DNA of 64,000 bases from Rhodocyclales bacterium (GCA_028292505.1 JAQGMF010000043.1:1-64000); one strand, 5' to 3'. Counted from the first letter of the stretch, positions 7,398 to 16,510 are shown. A program made the numbers and translations. Notes: generated by a model not told the origin, from the letters alone.

Positions 7398-10300
7398 GTG
7401 GACCAGGCCGTCGCAAGACCGCAGCCCGTGCAGCGGATCATCAAGATACGGCGTGACTACAACCGCTGGGTCTCGGACGAGACGCTGGAGGATTACGCGC
7501 TACGCTTCACGCCGCGCAGCTTCCGCAAGTGGAGCGCCTTCCGTGTGGCAAATACCGCTTTTGGTGCGGTCTCCTTCCTCGCGCTGGAAGCTATTGGTGC
7601 ATCGATCACGCTGAGCTATGGCTTCACCAACGCGATGTGGGCTATCGCTGTGGTGAGCCTGGTCATCTTCCTGACGAGTCTGCCGATCGCTTACCACGCG
7701 GCACGACGCGGGCTCGACATGGATCTGCTGGCGCGTGGCGCGGGCTTCGGCTATCTCGGTTCGACGATTACCTCGCTGATCTATGCCAGCTTCACCTTTA
7801 TCTTCTTCGCGCTTGAAGCGGCCATCATGGCGCAGGCCTTCGAGCTGTGGTTCGGCATGCCGCGCTCGCTCGGTTACCTGCTCAGTGCGCTATTGGTGAT
7901 TCCGCTGGTCACGCACGGCGTCACCCTGATCAGCCGTCTGCAGTTGTGGACGCAGCCGTTGTGGATCGTCCTGCTGGCCTTGCCCTTCGTCGCCGTGGCG
8001 CTGAAGGACCCGCATGCCTACACGGCGTTCGCGACGCTGCATGGGCGCAACACGGGCGTCGATGGATTCTCATGGTCGGCTTTCGGTGCCGCGGCGACGG
8101 TGGCCGCTTCGCTGATCGCGCAGATCGGCGAGCAGGTCGACTTCCTGCGCTTCATGCCGGAGCCGACACCGCAGACGCGTTGGCGCTGGTGGGGCGCGGT
8201 GATCGTCGCCGGGCCGGGCTGGATCGTGCTCGGCGCAGCGAAGATGATAGGCGGTGCCTTTCTCGCTTTCCTTGCGCTTCAGCATGAGTTGCCGCTGCAA
8301 CGTGCGCTCGAGCCTATGCAAATGTACTTGATCGGTTTTCAGCAGGTGGTCGGCGTCGGCATCGGCGCGATTTTTCTCTCCGGTCTGTTCGTGATCGTCT
8401 CGCAGATCAAGATAAATATCACCAATGCATATGCCGGTTCGCTGGCCTGGTCGAATTTCTTCGCGCGTCTCACGCATAGTCACCCCGGCCGCGTGGTGTG
8501 GCTGGTGTTCAATGTGCTGATCGCCATCCTGCTGATGGTGATGGGTGTGTTCGAGGCACTCGACCAGGTGCTGGGTCTGTATGCGCATCTGGCGGTGGCA
8601 TGGGTGGGTTCGGTGGTGGCCGATCTGGTGATCTGCAAACCGCTGGGGCTGTCGCCGAAAAATATCGAGTTCCGCCGCGCCTATCTGTTCGACATCAATC
8701 CGACCGGTTTCGGTGCCATGCTGTTGGCATCGGCGCTGTCGGTCGCGACCTATGCCGGCGCTTTTGGCCAGACCTTGCGGCCCGCCTCGGCGGCGGTGGC
8801 CTTGCTGGTCGCCCTGGCCGCCGCGCCGCTGATCGCCGTGGCGACGCGCAGCCGCTATGCCATTGCGCGCACGCCGGTGGTATTCGGCGAGCGCCATCGT
8901 GTGATGCGTTGTGCAATCTGTCGCAACAAGTTCGAGTCAGACGACATGGCGAGCTGCCCGGCCTATGGCGGCCCGATTTGTTCGCTGTGCTGCACGCTGG
9001 ATGCGCGCTGCGGCGATCGCTGCAAACCGGGCTCGCGCATTCACGAGCAACTTACCGAGGTGGTGCGCTGGTTCGTGCCCGCGCACGTGTCGCCGGACAT
9101 GATCCGCCGTGTCGGGCAGTACAGCATCGTGTTGATCGGTTCGTCATGTGTCTTTGGCGCCATGCTGTGGCTGCTGCATGCGCAGGAGCGCTTGCGCATG
9201 CATGCCGAGCCGCTGCCGGTGGCGGGCGATCTGGATGTGCTGTTCTGGAAGGTATTCGCCGGTGTCTTCCTGCTGATCGCCGTGGTGACCTGGTGGCTGG
9301 TGCTGGCCAACGAAAGCCGTCACGTCGCGCAGGAGGAATCGGACCGGCAGAACCAGCTTCTGCAGCGTGAAATCGATGCGCACCGCCAGACCGACGCGGC
9401 CCTGCAGCGCGCCAAGGAAGTGGCCGAGAACGCCAATCTTGCCAAGAGCCGTTTCGTCACCGGCATGAGCCACGAGATGCGCTCGCCACTCAACAGCATC
9501 CTCGGTTATTCGCAGGTGCTGTTGCGACAGAAAATGCTGGACGGGCAGAGCGATGCGGTCGGCACGATCCATCGCAGCGGCGAACATCTGGCCAGCCTCG
9601 TCGACGGTTTGTTGGAGTTGTCGCGCATCGAAGCGGGCAAGCTGCGCCTGGAGCAGGAGGCGGTCGATCTGCGCGAGTTCCTCGACCAGATCGTCAAGAT
9701 GCTGCGACCGATGGCCGAAGCCAAGGGCCTGGGGTTTCACTACGAACTGGATGGCAAGCTGCCGGCGCGTGTGCACGCCGATCCGAAACGCTTGCGGCAG
9801 ATTCTCATCAATTTGCTCGGCAACGCGGTGAAATTCACCGAGCAGGGCAGCGTCAATTTGCGTGTGCGTTATCGCCGCGAGATCGCGCACATCGAAATCG
9901 CCGATACGGGCGTCGGCATCGCGCAGGCCGATCACGAACGCATCTTCCAGCCCTTCGAGCGCGGCGCCGGGCCGTCCAATATCGAAGGCACCGGCCTGGG
10001 CCTCACCATCACGCGCTTGCTGGTCGACCTCATGGGCGGCGACATCCAGTTGCAAAGCCGCGAAGGCGAGGGCAGCCGCTTCTCGGTGCGCGTCTATCTG
10101 CCCGCATTGAGCGCGGCCGAAGGGGGCGTGGCGCACAGCCCGATCCGTGGTTATGCGGGAAGCATAAGACGACTGCTGGTCGTCGATGACGAAGCGGCGC
10201 ATCGCGGCGTGCTGCGCGGCATGCTGGAACCGCTGGGTTTCGCCACCAGCGATGCGGCCAGCGGCGCGGAATGCCTGCTGCTCATCGAGTCGACGCCGCC

Positions 10301-10811
10301 GAGTGAATGGCCGCACTTGATCCTGCTCGACATCAATCTGCGCGACACCACCGGCTGGCTCGTGTGTCGACAATTGCGTGACAAGGGTTTTACCGCGCCC
10401 ATCGTCATGGTCTCGGCCAATGCGCACGAGAACACGGAGCAGGAGCGTTCGCATAAGAGCACGGGCAGCAACGGCTTCGTCGTCAAGCCGGTGACTGAAG
10501 CGGATCTGCTGCATACCGTGCGCGAAGTGCTGGGTCTGCAATGGATTCGCGAGGGCGAGCACGGCGTGCCGGTGACGCCGCCGCCGCACGATGTGCTGCG
10601 CGAATTGCTGGCGCTGTCGGCCGGTGGCTATCCGCGCGCGCTGCGTGCGCGTTTCTCCGAGTTGCAGGAAGAGGCGCCGCAATGCACCGCCTGGATCGCG
10701 CGCCTGCTGCCGCTCATCGAACACGATATGCGCGAGTTCAACGCACGCCTGACACAGGCACTCAACGACGCGCCGAATGACAACCTGGTGAACAGCCATG
10801 TCGATGCATGA
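7398..10811 (+). CDS. NCS1-permease-fused hybrid sensor histidine kinase
   Basis: A 1137-residue protein starting at GTG with GGGGAG upstream. Residues ~35-480 form a polytopic domain of about twelve membrane segments resembling NCS1 cytosine/purine/allantoin permeases. Residues 505-542 hold eight cysteines (505, 508, 520, 528, 531, 532, 538, 542), a likely metal-binding cluster. Two further membrane segments follow (~570-635), then a HisKA domain with GMSHEMRSPLNS (His692), a HATPase domain (NLLGNAVKF, GTGLGLTI) and a receiver domain with Asp978 in LILLDINL. It overlaps the response-regulator gene and is divergent from the amide transporter operon. It probably senses, and may bind or transport, an N-containing compound to control urt-fmd-ami (inference). 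Confidence 0.88.
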   Translation: MDQAVARPQPVQRIIKIRRDYNRWVSDETLEDYALRFTPRSFRKWSAFRVANTAFGAVSFLALEAIGASITLSYGFTNAMWAIAVVSLVIFLTSLPIAYHAARRGLDMDLLARGAGFGYLGSTITSLIYASFTFIFFALEAAIMAQAFELWFGMPRSLGYLLSALLVIPLVTHGVTLISRLQLWTQPLWIVLLALPFVAVALKDPHAYTAFATLHGRNTGVDGFSWSAFGAAATVAASLIAQIGEQVDFLRFMPEPTPQTRWRWWGAVIVAGPGWIVLGAAKMIGGAFLAFLALQHELPLQRALEPMQMYLIGFQQVVGVGIGAIFLSGLFVIVSQIKINITNAYAGSLAWSNFFARLTHSHPGRVVWLVFNVLIAILLMVMGVFEALDQVLGLYAHLAVAWVGSVVADLVICKPLGLSPKNIEFRRAYLFDINPTGFGAMLLASALSVATYAGAFGQTLRPASAAVALLVALAAAPLIAVATRSRYAIARTPVVFGERHRVMRCAICRNKFESDDMASCPAYGGPICSLCCTLDARCGDRCKPGSRIHEQLTEVVRWFVPAHVSPDMIRRVGQYSIVLIGSSCVFGAMLWLLHAQERLRMHAEPLPVAGDLDVLFWKVFAGVFLLIAVVTWWLVLANESRHVAQEESDRQNQLLQREIDAHRQTDAALQRAKEVAENANLAKSRFVTGMSHEMRSPLNSILGYSQVLLRQKMLDGQSDAVGTIHRSGEHLASLVDGLLELSRIEAGKLRLEQEAVDLREFLDQIVKMLRPMAEAKGLGFHYELDGKLPARVHADPKRLRQILINLLGNAVKFTEQGSVNLRVRYRREIAHIEIADTGVGIAQADHERIFQPFERGAGPSNIEGTGLGLTITRLLVDLMGGDIQLQSREGEGSRFSVRVYLPALSAAEGGVAHSPIRGYAGSIRRLLVVDDEAAHRGVLRGMLEPLGFATSDAASGAECLLLIESTPPSEWPHLILLDINLRDTTGWLVCRQLRDKGFTAPIVMVSANAHENTEQERSHKSTGSNGFVVKPVTEADLLHTVREVLGLQWIREGEHGVPVTPPPHDVLRELLALSAGGYPRALRARFSELQEEAPQCTAWIARLLPLIEHDMREFNARLTQALNDAPNDNLVNSHVDA

Positions 10812-11691
10812 CGATTGCTGCGACGTGCTGCTGGTGGACGACAGTGCCGACACCATTGCGCTGCTGACGCAGGAGCTGGAAGGCGCCGGCCTCAAGGTGC
10901 ACGCCGCGCGCAGTGGCCCCGCAGCGCTGCGTCATCTCGATCTGCACGCGCCCGGCGCCATCCTGCTCGATGTGCAGATGCCCGGCATGGATGGCTTCGA
11001 AACATGCAGCCAGATCCGCGCCCGCTTCGACGATATGCCGGTGGTATTCATGACCGGGCTCGGCGAGACCGAGCACATCGTGCGGGGCTTCGAGGTCGGC
11101 GGCAACGACTACGTCACCAAGCCGGTGGCGCCGCTGGAAGTCATCGCTCGTCTGCAGGCCCATACGCGCACCGCGCGCCTGGTGCGCGCCACGCGCGAAG
11201 CGGTCAATGCCGCTGACATAGCCATGCTGGCAACGGACGGCGTGCGACTGTTGTGGTCCAACACTGCTGCGCGTCAGTTGCTGCACGAGCTGCAAAGCGA
11301 TCTGTCGTTGATTGAAGGGGAAGCCGTCGCCGAACCGCTGCAGAGCATGCTGCTGTTGCGACACAACCAGGACGAATGCCTGATCCCGCTGGTCAGGGGC
11401 AAGTTACGCGCGCGCCGTGTGACCGAGACCGATCAGGCGATCGGCATCATCGCGCTGAGCCGCAGCGATGCGAGTCCCGGCGTCGTCGGCTGGAACCCGC
11501 CGCAACTTACGGCGCGCGAGAGCGAAGTGCTGCTGTGGGTGTCGCGCGGCAAGACCAATCGCGATATCGCCGATATCCTGGGCATGAGTCCGCGCACGGT
11601 GAACAAACATCTAGAGCACATTTTCGAGAAGCTCGGCGTCGAAACGCGCACCGCTGCCGCTGCAGCCGCGCGCAATCTGCAACGCGCATGA
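10798..11691 (+). CDS. LuxR-family response regulator
   Basis: A 297-residue protein with an N-terminal receiver domain (DD pair at residues 14-15, phospho-acceptor Asp58 in ILLDVQMPG, Lys in VTKPVAP), a PAS-like middle (~residues 135-215) and a C-terminal LuxR helix-turn-helix (LTARESEVL...NRDIADILGMSPRTVNKHL). Its start overlaps the kinase gene by 14 bp, so the two are translationally coupled partners. The likely target is the divergent amide/urea operon. Confidence 0.92.
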   Translation: MSMHDDCCDVLLVDDSADTIALLTQELEGAGLKVHAARSGPAALRHLDLHAPGAILLDVQMPGMDGFETCSQIRARFDDMPVVFMTGLGETEHIVRGFEVGGNDYVTKPVAPLEVIARLQAHTRTARLVRATREAVNAADIAMLATDGVRLLWSNTAARQLLHELQSDLSLIEGEAVAEPLQSMLLLRHNQDECLIPLVRGKLRARRVTETDQAIGIIALSRSDASPGVVGWNPPQLTARESEVLLWVSRGKTNRDIADILGMSPRTVNKHLEHIFEKLGVETRTAAAAAARNLQRA

Positions 11692-11708
11692 AAGCCAGAT
11701 CATTTACT

Positions 11709-11722
11709 TTGACGCAGATCAA
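11709..11722. promoter_or_regulatory. Candidate Anr/Fnr-type box upstream of coxB
   Basis: TTGAC-GCAG-ATCAA matches the FNR/ANR consensus TTGAT-N4-ATCAA at nine of ten positions. It lies 18 bp past the response-regulator stop and about 250 bp before coxB, in the only non-coding stretch ahead of the oxidase operon. Nothing else is evident in the 278-bp gap. Confidence 0.4.
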
Positions 11723-11969
11723 AAGTGCCGCCGCACCTATCTCCGACGAGCCTCGTGAGGCGGCACGAATGCAACAACTTTTGGTTTTCATCAATTTTCT
11801 TGCCGCTCATTTCAAGGCTGTGCGAAAATCCGCGCTGATCAAAATCGCGCCCGCCAATGCGGTGTGCGGCTCTCGAAATCGACCCAGGCATGTTCATCCC
11901 GCAAATTGTGGCACGCTGTTACGGTGTTCCGGCGTTGCTACCGGGCTTGCGACAAAGGTGTCCAATAAT

Positions 11970-12830
11970 ATGAAAAAAATGGCAGTACGCACGGCAGCTC
12001 TCATCGGGGGTGTGCCGGCTATGGCTCCGGCGTTTGCGCTGGACGGTCAGTACAATTTCCAGCACCCCGTCACGCGTCTGGCCGAAGATATCTTCGGTCT
12101 GCATATGCTGATGTTCTGGATTTGCGTGATCATTTTCATCGCCGTTTTCGGCGTGATGTTTTATTCCATCTTCGCCCACCGCAAATCCAAAGGTGCGGTC
12201 GCCGCGACTTTCCACGAAAGCACCACGGTAGAAATCCTGTGGACCATCGTGCCGGTCATCATTCTGGTCGGCATGGCTTGGCCGGCCACCAAGACCGTGC
12301 TGGATATGAAGGACACCTCCAATCCCGACATCACCATCAAGGCCACCGGCTACCAGTGGAAGTGGGGCTACGACTACATGCAGGGCGAGGGGCAGGGCAT
12401 CAGTTTCCTGTCCACACTGTCGACCCCGCGCGCGCAGATCGATCAGGGCGAGTACAAGGGCGACAACTACCTGCTCGAAGTCGATAACGAACTGGTCGTG
12501 CCGACCGGCAAGAAAGTGCGTGTGCTGCTGACTGCGCAGGACGTCATCCATTCATGGTGGGTGCCGGCTTTTGCCGTGAAGCAGGATGCTATTCCCGGCT
12601 TCATTCGCGACGCATGGTTTCGCGCCGAGAAGGAAGGCGTGTATCGCGGGAACTGCGCCGAGCTGTGCGGCAAGGATCACGGCTTCATGCCGATCCAGGT
12701 GCGCGTCGTCTCGCCGCAGGCATATACCGAATGGGTCGCCGCGAAAAATGCCGAGAAGGCTGCTCTGGCTGCGCCGCAATCTGCGCCGGTCGCTGCGCCC
12801 GAAGCCAAGCCCGTTGCATCGGCCAACTGA
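11970..12830 (+). CDS. coxB: Cytochrome c oxidase subunit II
   Basis: A 286-residue aa3-type oxidase subunit II. A signal peptide (MKKMAVRTAALIGGVPAMAP) precedes two membrane helices (~43-68 and ~88-106) and a periplasmic cupredoxin domain. The CuA centre is complete: His194, Cys229, Glu231, Cys233, His237 and Met240 (GNCAELCGKDHGFM). No C-terminal cytochrome c domain is present; the protein ends in an Ala/Pro-rich tail. It accepts electrons from cytochrome c and passes them to subunit I. The first gene of the cox operon; the ATG is preceded by a weak AAAGGTG. Confidence 0.95.
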   Translation: MKKMAVRTAALIGGVPAMAPAFALDGQYNFQHPVTRLAEDIFGLHMLMFWICVIIFIAVFGVMFYSIFAHRKSKGAVAATFHESTTVEILWTIVPVIILVGMAWPATKTVLDMKDTSNPDITIKATGYQWKWGYDYMQGEGQGISFLSTLSTPRAQIDQGEYKGDNYLLEVDNELVVPTGKKVRVLLTAQDVIHSWWVPAFAVKQDAIPGFIRDAWFRAEKEGVYRGNCAELCGKDHGFMPIQVRVVSPQAYTEWVAAKNAEKAALAAPQSAPVAAPEAKPVASAN

Positions 12831-12883
12831 TCCGCCATCAGTTTCCAAAATTCACATCACACAGAATTCCCACAGGAGCGGAC

Positions 12884-14506
12884 ATGAGTGCAGTTAGCCC
12901 TGACGTCGTTGGCGGACACGATCACAGCCACGACCACGATCACCACGGCGCCCCGACAGGCCTGAAGCGCTGGCTGACGGCGACCAATCACAAGGACATC
13001 GGGACGCTGTACCTGTTCTTCAGCTTCATCATGTTCCTCACCGGCGGCACGCTGGCGCTGACGATTCGCGCCGAGCTATTCCAGCCCGGTCTGCAGATCG
13101 TGCGTCCCGAGTTTTTCAATCAGCTCACGACGATGCATGGCCTGATCATGGTGTTCGGCGCGATCATGCCGGCCTTCGTCGGTTTTGCGAACTGGATGAT
13201 CCCGTTGATGATCGGTGCGCCGGACATGGCTTTCGCGCGCATGAACAACTGGTCGTTCTGGTTGCTGCCGCCCGCCGCGCTGCTGCTTGTCGGCTCGTTC
13301 TTCGTACCCGGTGGCGCCAACGCCGCGGGCTGGACGATGTACGCGCCGCTGTCGCTGCAAATGGGTATGGGCATGGACATGTCGATATTCGCAGTGCATA
13401 TCATGGGCGCCTCGTCGATCATGGGCGCCATCAATATCGTCGTCACCATTCTGAATATGCGCGCGCCCGGCATGACGCTGATGAAGATGCCAATGTTCGC
13501 CTGGACCTGGCTCATCACTGCTTACCTGCTGATCGCCGTGATGCCGGTGCTGGCCGGTGCCGTGACCATGTTGCTGACGGATCGGCACTTCGGCACGACC
13601 TTCTTCAATGCTGCCGGCGGCGGTGACCCGGTGTTGTACCAGCACGTCTTCTGGTTCTTCGGCCACCCCGAGGTTTACATCATGATCTTGCCGGCCTTCG
13701 GCATCGTCTCGCAGATCGTGCCTGCCTTCGCTCGCAAGCCGCTGTTCGGCTACGCCTCAATGGTTTATGCCACCGCATCCATCGCCATCCTGTCCTTCGT
13801 CGTGTGGGCGCATCACATGTTCACCACCGGCATGCCGGCGGTGACGCAGATCACCTTCATGTACATGACGATGCTGATCGCGGTGCCGACGGGTGTGAAG
13901 GTGTTCAACTGGATTGCGACCATGTGGCGCGGCTCGATGACCTTCGAGACACCGATGCTGTTCGCGGTCGGCTTCATCTTCGTGTTCACCATGGGCGGCT
14001 TCACCGGCTTGATGCTGGCCATTGCACCGGCCGACATCCAGTACCAGGACACGTATTTTGTTGTCGCGCACTTCCACTATGTGCTCGTCGCGGGTTCGCT
14101 GTTCGCGCTGTTTGCCGGCACGTATTTCTGGATTCCGAAGTGGACCGGCCACATGTATGACGAGAAGCTCGGCAAGCGTCACTTCTGGATGTCGATGATC
14201 TCGTTCAACGTGACCTTCTTCCCGATGCACTTCCTCGGGCTGGCCGGCATGCCGCGCCGCGTGCCCGACTACAACCCGTTCTTCACCGACTTCAACCAGA
14301 TCGCCACCGTTGGTGCGTTCGGTTTCGGTCTGTCGCAGGTGTTCTTCCTCTACATCGTGCTCAAGTGCATCAAGGGCGGCCCGAAGGCTGCGGACAAGCC
14401 TTGGGACGGTGCTGAAGGACTCGAATGGACCCTGCCATCGCCGCCGCCCTTCCACACCTTCGAAGTACCGCCGCAATTCGAGGCACCCGCTGGGCACGGC
14501 CATTGA
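12884..14506 (+). CDS. coxA: Cytochrome c oxidase subunit I
   Basis: A 540-residue heme-copper oxidase subunit I with twelve membrane helices. It contains HHMFTTG, the WFFGHPEVYIMILPAFG CuB/His-Tyr motif and the FxVVAHFHYVLV heme-ligand region. Start MSAVSPDVVGGHDHSHDHDHH follows AGGAG; the His/Asp-rich N-terminus could bind metal but is common in this group. It binds heme a, heme a3 and CuB and reduces oxygen with proton pumping. Confidence 0.96.
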   Translation: MSAVSPDVVGGHDHSHDHDHHGAPTGLKRWLTATNHKDIGTLYLFFSFIMFLTGGTLALTIRAELFQPGLQIVRPEFFNQLTTMHGLIMVFGAIMPAFVGFANWMIPLMIGAPDMAFARMNNWSFWLLPPAALLLVGSFFVPGGANAAGWTMYAPLSLQMGMGMDMSIFAVHIMGASSIMGAINIVVTILNMRAPGMTLMKMPMFAWTWLITAYLLIAVMPVLAGAVTMLLTDRHFGTTFFNAAGGGDPVLYQHVFWFFGHPEVYIMILPAFGIVSQIVPAFARKPLFGYASMVYATASIAILSFVVWAHHMFTTGMPAVTQITFMYMTMLIAVPTGVKVFNWIATMWRGSMTFETPMLFAVGFIFVFTMGGFTGLMLAIAPADIQYQDTYFVVAHFHYVLVAGSLFALFAGTYFWIPKWTGHMYDEKLGKRHFWMSMISFNVTFFPMHFLGLAGMPRRVPDYNPFFTDFNQIATVGAFGFGLSQVFFLYIVLKCIKGGPKAADKPWDGAEGLEWTLPSPPPFHTFEVPPQFEAPAGHGH

Positions 14507-14514
14507 GCGAAATC

Positions 14515-14625
14515 ATGATGGAAGACAAGAGACGCCAGAACCTGCGCACGCTGTTGATACTCGCGTCTGTCGCGTTGGCTTTTTTCGTCGGTTTCATCGT
14601 CAAGACCTGGATGTTCGGTCGATGA
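14515..14625 (+). CDS. Cytochrome oxidase small assembly protein
   Basis: A 36-residue single-helix membrane protein, MMEDKRRQNLRTLLILASVA then FFVGFIVKTWMFG. Tiny proteins with the same layout (charged N-terminus, then one helix) occur between coxA and ctaG in many betaproteobacteria and are annotated as oxidase small assembly proteins. It starts 8 bp after the coxA stop and ends 7 bp before ctaG. Two adjacent ATG codons are available. Confidence 0.75.
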   Translation: MMEDKRRQNLRTLLILASVALAFFVGFIVKTWMFGR

Positions 14626-14632
14626 GCGGTGT

Positions 14633-15175
14633 ATGACATACGCATCAGCGGAGATCAAGGGTGAAAACCGGCATTTGCGGATGAAGTTGGTGATTGCAGC
14701 GTGTGTGATGTTCGGGTTCGGCTTCGCCATGATCCCGTTCTACAAGACGATCTGCAACGTGGCGGGCCTGAACAACCTGCTGCGTGCCGACAAGAATGCG
14801 AGTAACACCCAGGTTGATGTTTCGCGGAATGTGATGGTGCAGTTCGATGCCAACACGCAGAAGCTGGCCTGGGGTTTCAAGCCTTTGCAGTCACATGTTG
14901 ATATACATCCGGGCCAGATGGTGCGGGTGGATTACGAAGTCGAGAACACGCTGGACCGGCCTGTCACGGGGCAGGCGATCCCGAGCTACACGCCGCTGGC
15001 CGCCGAAGCTCACGTGAACAAGCTGGAGTGTTTCTGTTTCAGGCAACAGACGCTGGCCGCGCATGAAAAGCGCGTAATGCCGGTGGTATTTACGGTAGAT
15101 AGCAAACTGCCGAAGGAAGTGAATGTTTTCACCTTGTCCTACACCTTCTTCGAGGTGGCGGGAACGCAGAAATGA
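14633..15175 (+). CDS. ctaG: Cytochrome c oxidase assembly protein CtaG (Cox11 family)
   Basis: A 180-residue copper chaperone that delivers copper to the CuB site of subunit I. It has one N-terminal membrane helix (~18-36) and a periplasmic domain with the copper-binding ECFCF motif (Cys133, Cys135) followed by the conserved MPVVFTVD stretch. Full length for the family. It sits within the oxidase operon. Confidence 0.95.
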   Translation: MTYASAEIKGENRHLRMKLVIAACVMFGFGFAMIPFYKTICNVAGLNNLLRADKNASNTQVDVSRNVMVQFDANTQKLAWGFKPLQSHVDIHPGQMVRVDYEVENTLDRPVTGQAIPSYTPLAAEAHVNKLECFCFRQQTLAAHEKRVMPVVFTVDSKLPKEVNVFTLSYTFFEVAGTQK

Positions 15176-15182
15176 GGTGAGC

Positions 15183-15425
15183 ATGGCGCAGCCAGGCAGT
15201 GATGACAGTGGCAGCAATGGTGGCAAAAGCAGTGCAGGTTTTCTGGCAACAGTGAGTGCGGTGCTTGGCGCCTTCATCGGCATCCGCAAGCGCAGCGCTT
15301 ACGAGCGCGACGCGGCGCAGTTCAAGGCCAAGCACCTGATCGTTGCCGGCGTGATTGGCGGCATCGTGTTCGTGGTGAGCATTGCCATGCTGGCGCGTTT
15401 TGCAGTGGCGCACTTGAAGCCTTGA
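15183..15425 (+). CDS. DUF2970 small membrane protein
   Basis: An 80-residue protein with SAGFLATVSAVLGAFIGIRK near the N-terminus and one strong C-terminal helix (HLIVAGVIGGIVFVVSIAML). The pattern matches DUF2970, which is regularly found between ctaG and coxC in betaproteobacteria and has no known function. Start ATG with GAGGTGA upstream. An oxidase-assembly role is inferred from location only. Confidence 0.8.
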   Translation: MAQPGSDDSGSNGGKSSAGFLATVSAVLGAFIGIRKRSAYERDAAQFKAKHLIVAGVIGGIVFVVSIAMLARFAVAHLKP

Positions 15426-15497
15426 AGGGCATTGGCCGTTCGACGGTAATGGATTTTGTATCCCGATAGTATTCAGCAAACCTTGGAGAAGGCCAGC

Positions 15498-16502
15498 ATG
15501 AGCCAGACCTTAGAAAAATATTTTGTTCCAGCACCCTCCTACTATCCGTTGATCGGCGCGCTCGCATTGCTGCTGATGGGCTCGGGCGCATCGATGTGGG
15601 TCAATCATATCGAAGCCGGCCCATGGCTGGTCGCGAGCGGTTTCGCCGTGCTGATCTATATGCTGTTTGGTTGGTTTGGTACGGTGGCGCGCGAGTCCGA
15701 AGGCGGCAAGTATGGCAAGCAGGTCGACAAGTCTTTCCGCTGGAGCATGGGCTGGTTCATCTTTTCCGAAGTGATGTTCTTCGCCGCTTTCTTTGGCACA
15801 CTGTTCTACGTGCGCCACATCGCCGTGCCGGACCTGGGCAGCGACATCGGCCATTACTTCTGGCCCGCGTTCCAGGCCGCGTGGCCCTCTGCAGGTCCGC
15901 TCGGTCATCTTGAACTGACGATGACGCCGACGGCGGGCAAGATCGCGCTTGGCCTGGCGCTGATGGTGGCCGCCGGTGCCGCGGTGACTTACGCGCACAA
16001 GCCCCTCGAACATGGCAATCGCAGTCAGTTGCAACTGGTGCTGGTGTTCACCGTGGTGCTGGTCGGGCTGTTCCTCGGCGCTATGACAATCAATTGGCTG
16101 CCAGCCATCAATACGGCGCTGCTGCTTGCGTCTGCCGCCACATTGACGTGGGCGCACTGGTCGATCCGCAATGGCAATCGCGGGCAGTTCAACTTGTTTC
16201 TAGCGGTAACCATCATCCTCGGCGTGGTCTTCCTGGGCTGCCAAGCCACTGAGTACACGCATGCTTATCACGAGGGCCTGAAGCTCTCCACCGGCATCTA
16301 CGGTTCGACCTTCTTCATGATGACGGGATTTCATGGTCTGCATGTGACCATCGGCGCCATCATGCTGACTGTCATGTTGTTCCGCTCGCTGGCGGGCCAC
16401 TTCAGCGCCGACCGTCACTTCGCTTTCGAAGCGGCAGCCTGGTACTGGCACTTCGTGGATTACGTCTGGCTGCTGCTGTTCCTGGTGGTGTACGTCCTCT
16501 AG
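15498..16502 (+). CDS. coxC: Cytochrome c oxidase subunit III with internal helix-pair duplication
   Basis: A 334-residue subunit III starting MSQTLEKYFVPAPSYYPLIG with GGAGAAGG upstream. It shows SFRWSMGWFIFSEVMFFAAF, STFFMMTGFHGLHV and AWYWHFVDYVWLLLF, hallmarks of the family. It is about 50 residues longer than usual. Residues 153-195 and 206-248 align without gaps at 18 of 43 identities (both contain an AH...GNR...Q...L core and end FLG). The second copy is the canonical segment, so the first looks like an inserted duplicate. Subunit III stabilises the oxidase core. Confidence 0.93.
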   Translation: MSQTLEKYFVPAPSYYPLIGALALLLMGSGASMWVNHIEAGPWLVASGFAVLIYMLFGWFGTVARESEGGKYGKQVDKSFRWSMGWFIFSEVMFFAAFFGTLFYVRHIAVPDLGSDIGHYFWPAFQAAWPSAGPLGHLELTMTPTAGKIALGLALMVAAGAAVTYAHKPLEHGNRSQLQLVLVFTVVLVGLFLGAMTINWLPAINTALLLASAATLTWAHWSIRNGNRGQFNLFLAVTIILGVVFLGCQATEYTHAYHEGLKLSTGIYGSTFFMMTGFHGLHVTIGAIMLTVMLFRSLAGHFSADRHFAFEAAAWYWHFVDYVWLLLFLVVYVL

Positions 16503-16510
16503 GATTCGGG

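Noticed and set aside
9144-10895. 583-codon open frame on the minus strand
   Set aside because: Antisense to the kinase and receiver domains of the fused sensor, which carry all expected motifs.
12884-12960. His-rich N-terminus of CoxA as a novel metal-binding domain
   Set aside because: Short His/Asp-rich N-termini are common in CoxA of related bacteria; nothing specific supports a new function.
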